This document shows, in pieces, positions 34,925 to 46,015 of a DNA stretch of 64,000 nt; the first letter of the stretch is position 1; every line of letters starts with the position of its first letter. Source of the stretch: Taudactylus pleione (Eukaryota; Chordata; Amphibia; Anura; Myobatrachidae). The notes under the pieces are model-generated. The model was not told the origin of the DNA. It saw nothing but the letters and a program-made list of their open reading frames with translations, and did not search any database. The stretch is from NCBI GenBank assembly GCA_031769625.1, contig JAUIMM010000040.1, positions 9,984,501 to 10,048,500 of the forward strand, written 5' to 3'. The position numbers and the translations under genes are program-made.

Positions 34925-35788
34925 GGGGTCTATTCAGCAATGATTTTTTTACAGAAAAAATATGGAAACTATGATTTCTGTATTTTTTATGTAAATCCCC
35001 TATTCAGTAATGGGATAATTGAGAAGATAACGCAATCATCTGCTCCATTGATTCCCATCTCGCTGAATAACGCACTGTAGGGATCAGCCATTGATCTCTA
35101 CAGTGCTTTAACGCTTTTTGCTATTCAGCAAAGCAAAATGTGTAAAATCACTCGATAAATATTTACTTTATAGAACACCATTTCAGAATGTCAATATATG
35201 AAGAAAATACTTAAATATCCCGAAAACCGCAGGGACAGAGGGAAACTTTCCCATAAGTCCCTGCAGCATCTTGTAAGCCCACCCAATCTCCATGCCTGCT
35301 TCTTGATGATTGGCGGCAGGTAAGTCCGCCTAGAGACTTTTAAACTTCGCCAAATTGATTGACATGTGTATACAGGCTTTATACTAGCCTGTCTACATGT
35401 ATATTGATGTGCGATTATATTTAACATTTATATATAAATATTAAATATAAAAGCACATAAATATACAGGCTAGTATAAAGACTGTATACATGTCAATCAA
35501 TTTCGGAAGGCTGGAGATGTACTTACCCCATCGGCGGTCACTGCAAGCAGGGACAGAGACTGTTCCCGAGCGCATGACACAGCATGCGCAGAAGAACAAA
35601 CAGAAGGGATTGTTTTCGGAATCCCATAAACAATCCCTTCTGTGACATCGCAGGGACAGCATGTTACCGCAACCGCTGTCCCTGCTCAAAATATTGCTGC
35701 ATAGCTTCCATATTTTATCATAAAATCTCGTGACGATGTTGCCCGTTAATATTCTGGGCAACATCGTCACTCTTGCTGAATAGACCCC
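34925..35788 (-). mobile_element. 0.9-kb Harbinger-like MITE, TCTATTCAGCAA family, copy 2
   Basis: 864 bp with near-perfect ends GGGGTCTATTCAGCAA and TTGCTGAATAGACCCC. In reverse orientation it matches 23,672-24,562: TATGGAAACTATGATTTC, ACAGCATGTTACCGCAACCG, GATGTTGCCC...GGGCAACATC. The internal hairpin (GACATGTGTATACAGGC...) is shorter than in copy 1. The target duplication is uncertain (TTT against TAT). Non-coding. Confidence 0.75.
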
Positions 35789-37535
35789 TATATGTTCAAA
35801 TCAAGTAATTGTTATTATGCCCTGTATGTATTAATGATGAGATCAATGTGCTGTCTGACAAGTACTCTAACATGACATTTAGAATCACAACGTATAGGAT
35901 GTACCTTTAATAAATGTGGTACAAAAGTATATGAGATTTGTTTATTGCAAACAAAAAGTAAAATTTTTAGCATTAAAATATTCAGCTGTGTCCTTTACTT
36001 AATAACCATATAATACTAACTTTAATTATTGATAATCTTGTTACCTCTAGTTTAAAAACATTAGTTAAACTAATTAAGATACAATTCACAGTGATTCTTT
36101 TTATGACTAAACAGCAGATCATTAATTTTTAAACATTCCTAAGTAGAAAAACGGGATACATTTTGTATTCATTTGTCAATAAATATGTTCATATGCAAAA
36201 CAAATGATCAACTTAACATTTGTATACTGCTTTATGCTGCTAATAATTTGTCTAAAAATGTCTGTATTTACAAAACAGGCTAAGGACACCATTGTTAATG
36301 GGGCCAGCAATGATTTAATGTTCATTTTGGTTAAAATGTTCTTTAACTTTTCATTATAATCACAAACAGTAAGCTATAGCATTAGTGTTAATGTAAAAAT
36401 GAATATGCAACAATTAAAGTATAATACAATAACTATGATTAAAAGTTGTTACAGTCAGAGCTTGAATAAGGCTTTGGGGGCCCAGAACACTTAAGACTCG
36501 GGGACATTAAAGAGCAACATTTGGGGCACAGAGATTGGTTCCTTGTGTGCAAGCATTCGACACACACATGAACAGGGGGAGTGGCCACACGTCAATCCGC
36601 CTTTTTTAATTCATGCTAGGGATCAATGCTTCCGTGGTTTAGTGGTGAAGGTGAAAGCTGGCGAAAGCATGTCACCCAGGGTTTAAGGAGAGAACATCCA
36701 CCCAAAAATATACTGACCTCTTTATTGTATTTATTACAAACATAATGTATAGATTTCCATCTGTATTCAGAAGCAACTGAGCAGTAGCACCTCATATCCT
36801 AAAATGATCTCTACACAACTTCCAAATCTGAGTTCATTCTGCATTGTTGACTTGACTGATCATGGTGCAGGATATGAATGGTCACTGAGTGTACTCAGCA
36901 TTATTGTTTTGCTGGACTCTACTCTGCAGAGCAAAAGTTATATTTTTTTGTTATGTACTCATGTCAGTTTTACCTTTTGACTGATTTTTAAACATGGGCT
37001 CTCTCTTAGGTGGTATAGTATGTGGGTACCTCTGGCTGATATATGATTAATGTGAGTACTGTTCTGGCTGGAATTCAATCATATAGGCACATCTTGCTAG
37101 TGCATTATTATATATGTTGGCCCATCATCATTAGTGTCAGGACTTAGACCATTTCCATCCACACGCTGTGAATAAACACGAAAGTCGGCTTACACACACA
37201 AAAAACTCCCATGACACTTCCATGAGACAGAAGAGGTCTGTGCAATTGCATGATTGCTGCCCAGTTACTACCCAGATACGCCCATTTCACAGAAAGTGTG
37301 GTCAATCCGTATGCACCAGTGATATCTGTCCATGTGCAGGCTCAGAATACCTGAATAACTAATGCATTGTAAATGTGTCCTTCCTCACCTATTGTTTTTC
37401 TGTTCTTCTTTTCTGCATTGGACTCATTGAGGCTGGTCAGGTGGTGGGTTTTATTGGTGTGATTCTGCGCTCATCAACCAGAAACACCACACATCAATTC
37501 ACTATTATATTAAAACATATAAATACATTTATTTA
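35789..37535. other. AT-rich intergenic sequence
   Basis: No terminal repeats, arrays or protein-like frames recognised. Confidence 0.4.
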
Positions 37536-37537
37536 TA

Positions 37538-37961
37538 CAGGTTGAGTCTCCCATATCCAAAATGCTTGGGACCAGGGGTATTTTGGATATCGGAATATTC
37601 CGTATTTTGGAATAATTGCATATTATAATGAAATGTCTTGGAAATGGGACCCAAATATACACACAGAATGCATTTATGTGTTATATACACCTTATACACA
37701 CAGCCTGCAGGTCGTTTTAGACAATATTTATTATAATTTTGTGCATCAAAAAAAGTTTGTGTACATACATGAAATTAATTTATGTTTCATATACACCTTA
37801 TACACACAGCCTGAAGGTTATTTTATACAATCTTTTTAATAATTTGTGCCTTAGACAAAGTTTATGTACATTAAACCATCAAAAATCAAAGGTTTCATTA
37901 TCTCAGTCATGCTGAAAATATTCCGTATTTCGGAATATTTGGATATGGGAGACTCAACCTG
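37538..37961. mobile_element. Tigger/pogo-type MITE
   Basis: 424 bp with perfect ends CAGGTTGAGTCTCCCATATC and GATATGGGAGACTCAACCTG and TA on both sides (37,536-37,537; 37,962-37,963), as for pogo-family transposons. The subterminal AAATGCTTGGGACCAG and ATTTTGGAATA stretches are the ones I associate with mammalian Tigger/MER44-type elements. The centre holds a tandem duplication of about 100 bp (TATACACCTTATACACACAG occurs twice). Non-coding. Confidence 0.85.
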
Positions 37962-37963
37962 TA

Positions 37964-38738
37964 ATAATAATAATCGGAACTGGCTGTCTATAACATGCCA
38001 ATAAAAAAGATGTTCTCGTCTGAGGCTTAATACAGTAAAAACACAATATTTAGTGCAAAAATGTATCATGCAAAGATCTCATTGGAGGTGGATTGTATCA
38101 AAATGAAATTACTTGTGCAATAATTACATATCCCATTGGAAGGTTTGTTAATTTCCCCAGAGCAGTAATCCCTACCCCTACCTCTAACCCTAACCCTCCC
38201 TCTAGTGCCTAACACTAACTTCTCCTGCAGCCGAACCCTAATGTCAACATTCTGAAATGTATTTGGCTTCTGTTGGTGTTAAAGCAAATTAATTAGACAA
38301 TTGCTTTTTACTGGACCATGACATTTGACTGCTTCGAAATTTGAACAAGTAGCCACTTGTTGACTTGTGATCCCTATTATCAACTGCCAAATCTACATCT
38401 ACATATCCTTTCTATTTAAGTTTACCTTCGGCTAATAATATAATGCTCAAGTCCTGCAAGTGTTTAAGGTACATAATTCTTAATTGCATTCCTATCTCTA
38501 TGATGAGGTTTACTCACATGTCTACAAAGATGAAACATAGCTACTGAAATATCAGGACTAGCAGTAGTTGCCACATATAAAAGTGCCCCCACTGCTTCAT
38601 CACTTGGTAATGAATCAGCAGATCAGGGGATCGGGTGTGGTGCCCAGCAGCTGCAAACTACCAAATCATTGGTTTGCTGGTGCTGCTAAGACCGCTGCAG
38701 CCACATTGAACTATTGCCCCACAATTCACCAGGCTCAT
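37964..38738. other. Intergenic sequence with telomere-like fragment
   Basis: 38,168-38,235 has CTAACCCTAACCCTCCCTC and TGCCTAACACTAACTTCTCC, a fragment of the telomere-like repeat family. The rest has no recognised feature. Confidence 0.5.
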
Positions 38739-38741
38739 ATA

Positions 38742-40309
38742 GGGCTCTATTTACTACAATCCGCATTGGTAGTGCAGAATGTAGTGTGATATTACCGACT
38801 GAATTCGCTTTGCGAATTCAGGCAATATCACAGGGATGTACTACAAATCCCTTGCAGAGACAGAGCTTGTGAGAAAGCTCTGTCCCTGCGAATCCCCTCC
38901 GCACACTAGTCACGGTATTTTCGCAAGAAAATACCATGACAAGTGCCCCGCGCATGCACCGACCGGCCGCCGCTGCTACCCCCCCGTCGCCAAGCCCCGT
39001 CCCCATCACCAAGCCCCACCCCCTGTGATTGCAGACCCCCCACGACCCCCCTCTCCCTTAATTACACTTACCTGCATGATCCGGGCTCCGGTGATGTAAT
39101 CCGGTCAGCTGACATCCCATACTGCATTGGGACCCTGTCAGGTGATGACTGGGCCGCATGGGAGACCAGCTGACCGGAGAGAGGACATCACCGGTCCCCG
39201 GAGTCAGGTAAGTTTTTTTTTTATTACAGTGAATAAGCGTGTGGTCTGTTTAGACCACACAGCTGATCACTGGGGCCGGCTCCGGGCTCTGCTCTCCCCG
39301 TCAGAGCGGAGCAGGAGTCCGGTAACCGGGGGAGACCCTGGATAACGCCACCTCCAGGTGGCGTTATTATCACAGGGCCTCCCCAGGTATTTTTTTCACA
39401 ATTTATTTTTAGCAACTTTGGTCAGATCACATTTCCCATTAAAATGATGGGAAATGTGATCTGCTTACTAAAATAAGTGATACTTAGGGGTTGGAGTAGA
39501 ATTTTACGAATTCTACTCCAATTGCCCTTTTGTAACTGTAGGTGATACTAAAATAATGTGAAGAGAGTGTAAAAACAACCTTTTTCACTTTATTTTAGTA
39601 AAAATAATGTTAATAAATAGAGCAGGGCTCGACAAATCCTGGGGGCCAGGTCGCCATGGCTACCAGATTTTGATGCCTGGCTACTAGATTTTGCATTGAG
39701 GGAGGAAGCAGATCATCATCAGCTCCGGCGGAGAGTCATGCCTATAGTATTGCAGTATTCATATCATGCACAGGAGTGTCGCCCGCGGTGACTGCTATGC
39801 CTGTGTCCATCCCGGCCTGCGCTGACAACTCCTCTTCATCTTGGCCTGCCCTGATCCCTGCTGTCTGTCTCAGTCTACGCTGATCCTCCTGTACATTCCG
39901 GCTGTCTACTGTCTCCTATCTCTGGCTGCATAGAGCTCTCCGGTAGTAGGGTCTATGCGTGGCCAGGGATTGCGGAGCGGCTTCAGAGGGATAGTGGTGT
40001 GACCACGAGGGGAGGGGTGTTTTGTTGTACTTTCTGGCACCATTATTTTATGTGAAATGTGGTCTGTTATTACTGGAGGGTGGAGCAGGGGAGCTGTGCA
40101 GAGCAGTGAGGGGGCCTCCATTTTACTGTATCCATTCAACTGTGAACATTTTGTAGACTAGTATAGTGTGTATAACAGTTGCATAACACACAGAGTTGTG
40201 CTCCTCACTCACTCCTGTAATTTTTTTGGGGGAATGGTGGTCTGGCTCCTACACTTTCATCCTGGCTCCTAGATTTTAGAAAAATTTGTCAAGCCCTGAA
40301 ATAGGGTCC
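38742..40309. mobile_element. Harbinger-like element with hAT insertion in its right end
   Basis: The left end GGGCTCTATTTACTAC follows ATA. The right end, read across the inserted hAT element, is TTAATAAATAGGGTCC followed by ATA: a 3-bp duplication (38,739-38,741 and 40,310-40,312). Without the insertion it is about 885 bp. Interior: CpG-rich centre (38,940-39,350) and several inverted repeats (GAGTAGAATTTTACGAATTC; GGTCTGTTTAGACC). Frames up to 87 codons here overlap in several phases and look like composition artefacts. Confidence 0.7.
39623..40298. mobile_element. Non-autonomous hAT element
   Basis: 676 bp with ends CAGGGCTCGACAAATCC and AATTTGTCAAGCCCTG and 8-bp duplication AAATAGAG against AAATAGGG. 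The repeated CTGGCTCCTAGATTTT/CTGGCTACTAGATTTTG motif lies near both ends. No transposase domain is seen. It interrupts the right terminal repeat of the 38,742 element. Confidence 0.8.
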
Positions 40310-40312
40310 ATA

Positions 40313-40999
40313 GGGAGATTACAGAAAGAACCTTCGCTGCATTATTGTATTCAATAAATTACTGGATGTATAAGTAGAAAAAAAAGAATATCACATTTAT
40401 TAAAACAGTTAAAAAATGTAATTAAAAAAAATTCATATTACTCAGACACACTATGGAAATACCACATGTAGGATCACAGATATAATAAGCTCATAATTCC
40501 TACGACTAAATCTCCCAACACCAGTCATTAATAGATAAGCAACATGGTATTACCCAGATTATGTGGATAGATGTCCAGACGCAGGCCTTATTAGCAACAA
40601 GCTGCAGACAAAATAGGCTGTAGGTGCAATCCACTATGTCTCCACATCTTTACTGGTGCAGATGGAGAAAAGACAGTCCAATATTAGTACAATTGTAGCT
40701 TGATCTGTAGCAGGATCCAATAGTAGATGTAGGTGGCAAACGTCCAAATAAATGATGGATTCAAATGGATCACCCAGCTTCATCAGAAGAAATTTAGGGA
40801 GATGAGCACATGCACAGCCTGAAGTGACAGTTACAGAGAGGACAGTTAGTGACTGTTACAGTTGAGTCAGAGCTGGACAAGGAGGTGTTGGGTGATCTGC
40901 ACATCAAGGTGTGAGGGAGAAAGACATCTCCAGGACTTGGCAGTGGGATTACACACAGCCAATGATAGTAAGAAAAAAAAAAAAAGATCAGTGAACAGA
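40313..40999. other. Intergenic sequence, probably old repeats
   Basis: Contains poly-A tracts and CTTCATCAGAAGAAATTTAG; no ends or protein-like frames recognised. Confidence 0.35.
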
Positions 41000-41455
41000 G
41001 GGTCTGATTCAGTACGGATTGCTATTGCGATTGCTGCTAAAATATGCAATGGCAAAGCCGTCACACAGCCAGCATAGAGATGCCCACTACCGCTTTTGCA
41101 CATCCGTAATACCTTGCAGTCCTGCGTATACATCGGGAACATCGAGTAACATCGGCCCCTCAAGCACAATTACAACAGGTCTGGCCTTACTCAGAAATTG
41201 CTAACCTCGTTGCACACAGTGAGTACACAAGCGGCGTATGCCGTTGCAGTGGCTAATTGATGCATGCCCATGCAACGACGTTCAAACGGAAAGGCACACC
41301 TGTGTTTCTCTGACCACTCCCCTGTCACCACCCCCAAATGCTGACGTCCCGTCCCTACATCTGCGATGGCTTTCTTTCTGCATGATCGCAGAGCAATTGC
41401 AATGCTAATTCACGCATGCACACAGTGAACCATACGCATGCGCAGTATGGGGCCC
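41000..41455. mobile_element. Degraded Harbinger-type MITE
   Basis: The left end GGGTCTGATTCAGTACGG belongs to the GGGCCTGATTCAG type. The right end near 41,455 (CAGTATGGGGCCC) is eroded. Its inner sequence (GTTGCAGTGGCTAATTGATG, TGACCACTCCCCTGTCACC) resembles, in reverse, 7,560-7,990. No target duplication is recognisable. Confidence 0.5.
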
Positions 41456-42035
41456 TTAAGTAAAAAAAAACCTAAAGCTGCAAACATGTGTACCCATTAA
41501 TAAGCAAGTTACCACAGGTATGATGGGTGTGGTCAACTTAATCATACGAGTTATGGTCTCCATGCCCTCTGAGTTACCTGCTTTGCAGATGCCTCTACTG
41601 GACTGGCACATGAGCAGTGGGCAAAAAGACCAAGACACATATACTCAGAAGAGTAGTGGAGTGGTCTAGTATCCAAAGGGTGGCATCACCAGGCCCCTAT
41701 CTAAATTCTGCTATCTGATTCTGTAACACACTGTTCTGACCCTGTTGACACATAAAATCTCCAGTGCACAAGTAGTAACAACTTTATAATATGCTAATAA
41801 GGCACAAGAACATTTCATAACAATAATTTTCAAATTATCTTAGTGAAGTTCTCTTTAACTCAATGTATGTCTTGAATGCTGGGACTTTAGAATTAAAAAT
41901 ATACTCCTTTGTACTTTAGACCTAAATATTAAATAAACATTTTGCCCAAGACTGGAAAATATAGTTAAACATTTGAAACTTACTGCAATATGTACATATA
42001 TAACATGAAGCAAAAGTTTTGTTTCACTTGGACAT
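41456..42035. other. Intergenic sequence
   Basis: No features recognised. Confidence 0.4.
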
Positions 42036-42038
42036 AAA

Positions 42039-42214
42039 GGGGTCTATTTACTAAGCAGGGTTAGGAGATAAAGTGATCGGTGATAAGGTGCCAGTAAACC
42101 AGCTCCTAACTGCCATTTTTAAAACACAGCCTGTGAGATGGCAGTCAGGAGCTGATTGGCTGGTACCTTATCACCGTTCACTTATCTCCTAACACAGCTT
42201 AGTAAATAGTTCCC
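42039..42214. mobile_element. Harbinger-like palindromic MITE
   Basis: 176 bp with ends GGGGTCTATTTACTAAG and CTTAGTAAATAGTTCCC, flanked by a perfect AAA (42,036-42,038; 42,215-42,217). The interior folds on itself (GGTGATAAGGTGCCAGTAAA against GGCTGGTACCTTATCACC; GCTCCTAACTGCCAT against ATGGCAGTCAGGAGC). Non-coding. Confidence 0.85.
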
Positions 42215-42217
42215 AAA

Positions 42218-42695
42218 GACTTAAAACATACTGTCGTGTCCAGTTATTACTGCAAATTGCTGTGACAGCCAAGGAATGTGATTCTTACAAAGTAGTCCTT
42301 GCCTTAGGGCAGCTAATGGCCTGTATAAGTAAAAGAAATATAACTCATTATAGTGCTTATTACTGCATTGTCTTTCCATAGCATAATGATGTCATTATCA
42401 TGTATTGTCTATACAGTTCAGGATACTATCTTTGCCACTTCAAAACATGGAGTGAAAATTCTAATGATAAATGAAGGGCAAAAACAAAACAAAATGTATT
42501 ATATTTTGTATAGCTGATTTTGGTAAAGGATGATATATAGCAGGTGTCAGCACTGTGCAACTACACATGCCACATGTCAATACAGTTACATAGAATCTAA
42601 GAATACTCCAGGAAATGTGAGCACACAATAATAATTTAATGAATTATGGACTGCATATATACTGTATGTAATAACACACCACAATAAAAAGAACT
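42218..42695. other. AT-rich intergenic sequence
   Basis: No features recognised. Confidence 0.4.
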
Positions 42696-43039
42696 AGGCA
42701 TACGCGCACGCAGGGGGGGTTTCCGAGTACCTAGAAACCCCCCCTGCCCACCACAGCGCAGCTTAGCAATATATATATATTTTTTTTGTAAAGAGATCAG
42801 AGTGAGTCGGCAGCTGTTCCTGGCTGAGCTGCCTATAGGGGGAGCTGCAGCAGTAGCACAGCTCCTCCCGGGCAGCTCTAAATTCCTATGGGCACCACAT
42901 TGTGGGAGGCTGAGAGCTTGTGTGTCGGATCCTCCTCAGTGACCAGTGCTCTCTTACAGAGCCGCAGGTGGGTGTAATCTATTACATGTGGGGGGAGGGT
43001 GATCTTTAATAAGCCATGCCAGCGCTGTATTTATAAGGC

Positions 43040-43800
43040 TGCATTTGTGTCAAGTGAGAGGTGTGTTTGTGTCAGTGTGTATTTCAGTGTGTGTGTGTGA
43101 CTCTATGCTTTGTAAGTGTGTGTGTGACTCTAGGCTTTGTAAGTGTGTGTTTGTGTGTGTGTGTGTGACTCTAGGCTTTGTCAGTGTGTGTGTGACTCTA
43201 GGCTTTGTCAGTGTGTGTGTGTGTGTGTGACTATGCTTTGTCAGTGTGTGTGTGTGACTCTAGGCTTTGTCAGTGTGTGTGACTCTATGCCTTGTAAGTG
43301 TGTGTGTGTGTGACTCTAGGCTTTGCCAGTGTGTGTGTGTGAGTGTGTGACTCTAGGCTTTGCCAGTGTGTGTGTGTGTGTGACTCTAGGCTTTGTCAGT
43401 GTGTGTGTGACTCTAGGCTTTGTCAGTGTGTGTGTGTGTGTGTGTGACTCTAGGCTTTGTCAGTGTGTGTGTGTGTGTGAGTCTAGGCTTTGTCAGTGTG
43501 TGTGTGTGTGAGTCTAGGCTTTGTCTGTGTGGGTGTGACTCTATGCTTTGTAAGTGTGTGTGTGACTCTAGGCTTTGTCAGTGTGTGTGTGTGTGTGTGT
43601 GTGTTTCTCAGTGCAGTTTGTGTGTCTGTCAGTGTGTTGGCTTTGTCAGTGCAGTGAGTGTGCGTCCGTGTGTATGTGTGTGTGTTGGCTTTGTCAGTGT
43701 GGGTGTGTAGTGTTAGGTGTGTGTGTAGGCATTGTCAGTGCAGTGAGTGTGTGTGTCAGTGTGTGCATTTAGGCTTTGTCAGTGTGTGTGTGTGTATATG
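43040..43800. repeat. TG-rich compound minisatellite
   Basis: Units of GACTCTAGGCTTTGTCAG followed by a GTGTGTGTG run of variable length (about 25-40 bp per unit), more than fifteen times, decaying on the right. Apparent reading frames (SVCVCVTLGFV repeated) come from the array in every phase and are not genes. Length is likely polymorphic. Confidence 0.9.
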
Positions 43801-43902
43801 TCACTGTGTATGTTTGCAGTGCCGCCTTTTTTATTTCTTCGAGGAGCTGAAAAGCTCCATATAAATATAGTCAAGTAGACGGCACCAAATAAAGTTCAAT
43901 AG

Positions 43903-44157
43903 CCGGGGTGCAGAGCGCTCAGTCTTGATCATACAATCAGATACAGGTACTCAATAATCCAAGCTTGTTAGTCTATTACTAACAAGCTCGGGTACTCAAT
44001 AATCCAAGCTTGTTAGTCTATTACTGTGCAACGATTCAGATGCAATCATTACTTATTTCATGAAGGCTTTGCCAAAATATGTAATAAATTCATCTGAAAT
44101 GTTGCACAGTAATAGATTAACAAGATTGGATTATTGAGTACCCGAGGAGCGCTGCCT
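43903..44157. repeat. Inverted repeat with internal tandem duplication
   Basis: GGTACTCAATAATCCAAGCT and TTGTTAGTCTATTACTGTGC (left) pair with GCACAGTAATAGATTAACAA and GATTGGATTATTGAGTACC (right). The left arm segment GTACTCAATAATCCAAGC is present twice in tandem. The outer parts CAGAGCGCTC and GAGGAGCGCTGC also face each other. Confidence 0.7.
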
Positions 44158-44240
44158 GTATGTGGTTAGATTTTTTGATATTGGTTTTGTAACCAAGTAT
44201 TGGAAACTCCCCTTTCAAAATCCTGCGTTTGCCACTGCTA

Positions 44241-44416
44241 GGGGTATATTTACTAAAGTTCGGGTTTATAGAAGTGGAGATGTTGCCAATAGCAACCAAT
44301 CACATTCTAGCCATTATCTTCAAGAAGGTGCTAGACAAATGATAAATAGAATCTGATTGGTTGCTATGGGCAACACCTCTACTTCTATAAACCCACACTT
44401 TAGTAAATATACCCCC
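44241..44416. mobile_element. Harbinger-like palindromic MITE, TATATTTACTAAA family
   Basis: 176 bp with ends GGGGTATATTTACTAAAG and CTTTAGTAAATATACCCCC and flanks CTA and TTA (two of three match). The interior is self-complementary (GTTGCCAATAGCAACCAATC against GATTGGTTGCTATGGGCAAC). Non-coding. Confidence 0.85.
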
Positions 44417-44419
44417 TTA

Positions 44420-45102
44420 TGTCTAATAAATAGATCTAAACCACTGTGCAGTACAGAGTCACCCAATAGTAATTGCCCTACTATGGAAAACCCTGCTAAT
44501 CAATGCTGCTCTGTCCCAAAACTGTTAATGGGCTATACTTGCCGCTGAGACTCCTCAGTGTCAGTACAGTGTCTGTAATCAGGTAAATCAGCAGTCTGTG
44601 CAGGGATGTAGTTCAAGATATCAATCACTGTAGCTAAATAACGATAATCACGCCCCCCATTCTCAGCACACAGTGATCTTACCAGGCGCTCCGGCAGCTG
44701 CTAGGGCCAGTCCACAGTCTCTCCACTTCCTACTTCTCTAGTTGTGACTGCTCGGTGACACCATCCTACAGGGTGGCACCAACCTGTTGAGGCCAGTATA
44801 TATATATATATATATATATATATGATATTCAGTGGTTATTGAACTTTTGTGTGCTGTGCCACCTACCAGTTTTATTCCAGGGAGATTCAGTAATTAAGGT
44901 AACAAGACCTCTCACGTGTGTAATGTTCTCAATTTCATTCTAATTTCCCACCAGGCCAGAGCAGGCAGACTACTGCTTCCCCTTACGGCCATTAGACTGC
45001 GTCTCATATCTGTCATATTGTTCCAACAACACTTGGAAGATAGCGGGGCTGTTGCACACATAGCATGCCTTTGATAACAGCAGGACAGACGTTCAAGATG
45101 AG
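44420..45102. other. Intergenic sequence with (TA)n microsatellite
   Basis: A (TA)n run lies at 44,797-44,822. 44,900-45,100 may hold the unrecognisable 5' part of the mariner copy that follows, but no mariner left end matching its right end was found. Confidence 0.4.
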
Positions 45103-46015
45103 CAGCGATCAGGCCAGCCAAGCACATTCACCACAGATGACAATTTGTGCCACATTGAAGGCCTGATTCAAGAGGACAGATGCATTCAAAATAGTGATAT
45201 TACTGACGAACTTAACATCTCAGTGAGTACTGTGCACAACATCATTAATGAGCAATTGGGAGACAGGAAAAAGTGTCCATACTGGGTAACGAAGCAACTC
45301 ACATAAGTTCACAAAACCAATAGGATGGGATTGACTCTTGTGTAATTCCTACAGTGTATTGTTACAGGTGATGAAACGTGGGTGCATCATGTGACATGGG
45401 AGACAAAGCAAGCATCCATGACATGTAAACACACATCGTCCCTACCTTCAAAGAAATTCAAAACAACTCCATCAGCAAAGAAGGTCATGGCGACTGTGTT
45501 TTGAGTCCACAAGGGCATGCTTCTTGTTGATTTCCTCACCAAGGGAGAATGCTGTCTGTTGTTGTGACACATTGAGATGGTTGCGGAGGCCAACTCGTTG
45601 AAAATGACCTGTGCTGCTATGAAAAGGCATTGTGTGCTACATGATAACACCAGGCCACACTCAGCCAACCACACGCGTGAGTTGTTATAGTGTTACCATT
45701 GGGAAATATTGGACCATACTCCATACAGCCCTGAACTGGCACCGAGTCATATCCATCTCCTTAGACTATTGTAGAAGCTCCTGGGGAAGACCATTCGCAA
45801 CAGATGGTGAAGTTCAGCAAGCCATCCTGTCATAGCTTCAGGCGCTTGACACTGATTTCTTCATTTCTTCTATGCTTAGACAAGTATGTGGACTATGTGG
45901 AAAAATAATCTGTACCACAGCCATACTATTAATTAAATGTATATGTACTAGTTGAATACATTTATGCAATGAGAGGTATTGTTACATTATTTATTGAACC
46001 ACCCTTGTACATATG
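45103..46015 (+). pseudogene. Mariner transposase pseudogene with right terminal repeat
   Basis: 45,103-45,306 encodes the N-terminal helix-turn-helix region (RSGQPSTFTTDDN, then DITDELNISVSTVHNIINEQ and KCPYWVTKQLT), ending in a TAA. From 45,366 come GDETWVHHVTWETKQASMT with the first catalytic D, then KKVMATVF, a stop, GMLLVDFLTKGECC and LHDNTRPHSANHTRELL with the second D. WEILDHTPYSPELAPSHIHL follows; the third D of the usual SDYHLF motif is replaced. The N-terminal start is missing. The right end near 45,985-46,015 reads TTATTGAACCACCCTTGTAC, a typical mariner terminus. Non-functional. Confidence 0.85.

Larger units (their letters stand above)
42697..44237. repeat. hAT-like element, GGGGGGGTTTCC family, long copy
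   Basis: The left side is ACGCAGGGGGGGTTTCCGAG with a complementary C-run. The right side is GGAAACTCCCCTTTCAAAAT followed by CCTGCGTTTGCCACTG, so the right end read outward-in is CAGTGGCAAACGCAGG, a hAT-like CAGTGGC terminus. Between them are a TG-rich array (43,040-43,800) and an inverted repeat (43,903-44,157). The left terminus is eroded and no target duplication was confirmed. Confidence 0.5.

Noticed and set aside
38818..39173. Proline/histidine-rich frames suggesting a host exon
   Set aside because: The CpG-rich segment lies inside an element with clear terminal repeats and ATA duplication.
43040..43864. Overlapping frames encoding SVCVCV/TLGFV repeats
   Set aside because: They arise in every phase from the TG-rich array, with no start context, splice signals or non-repeat domain.
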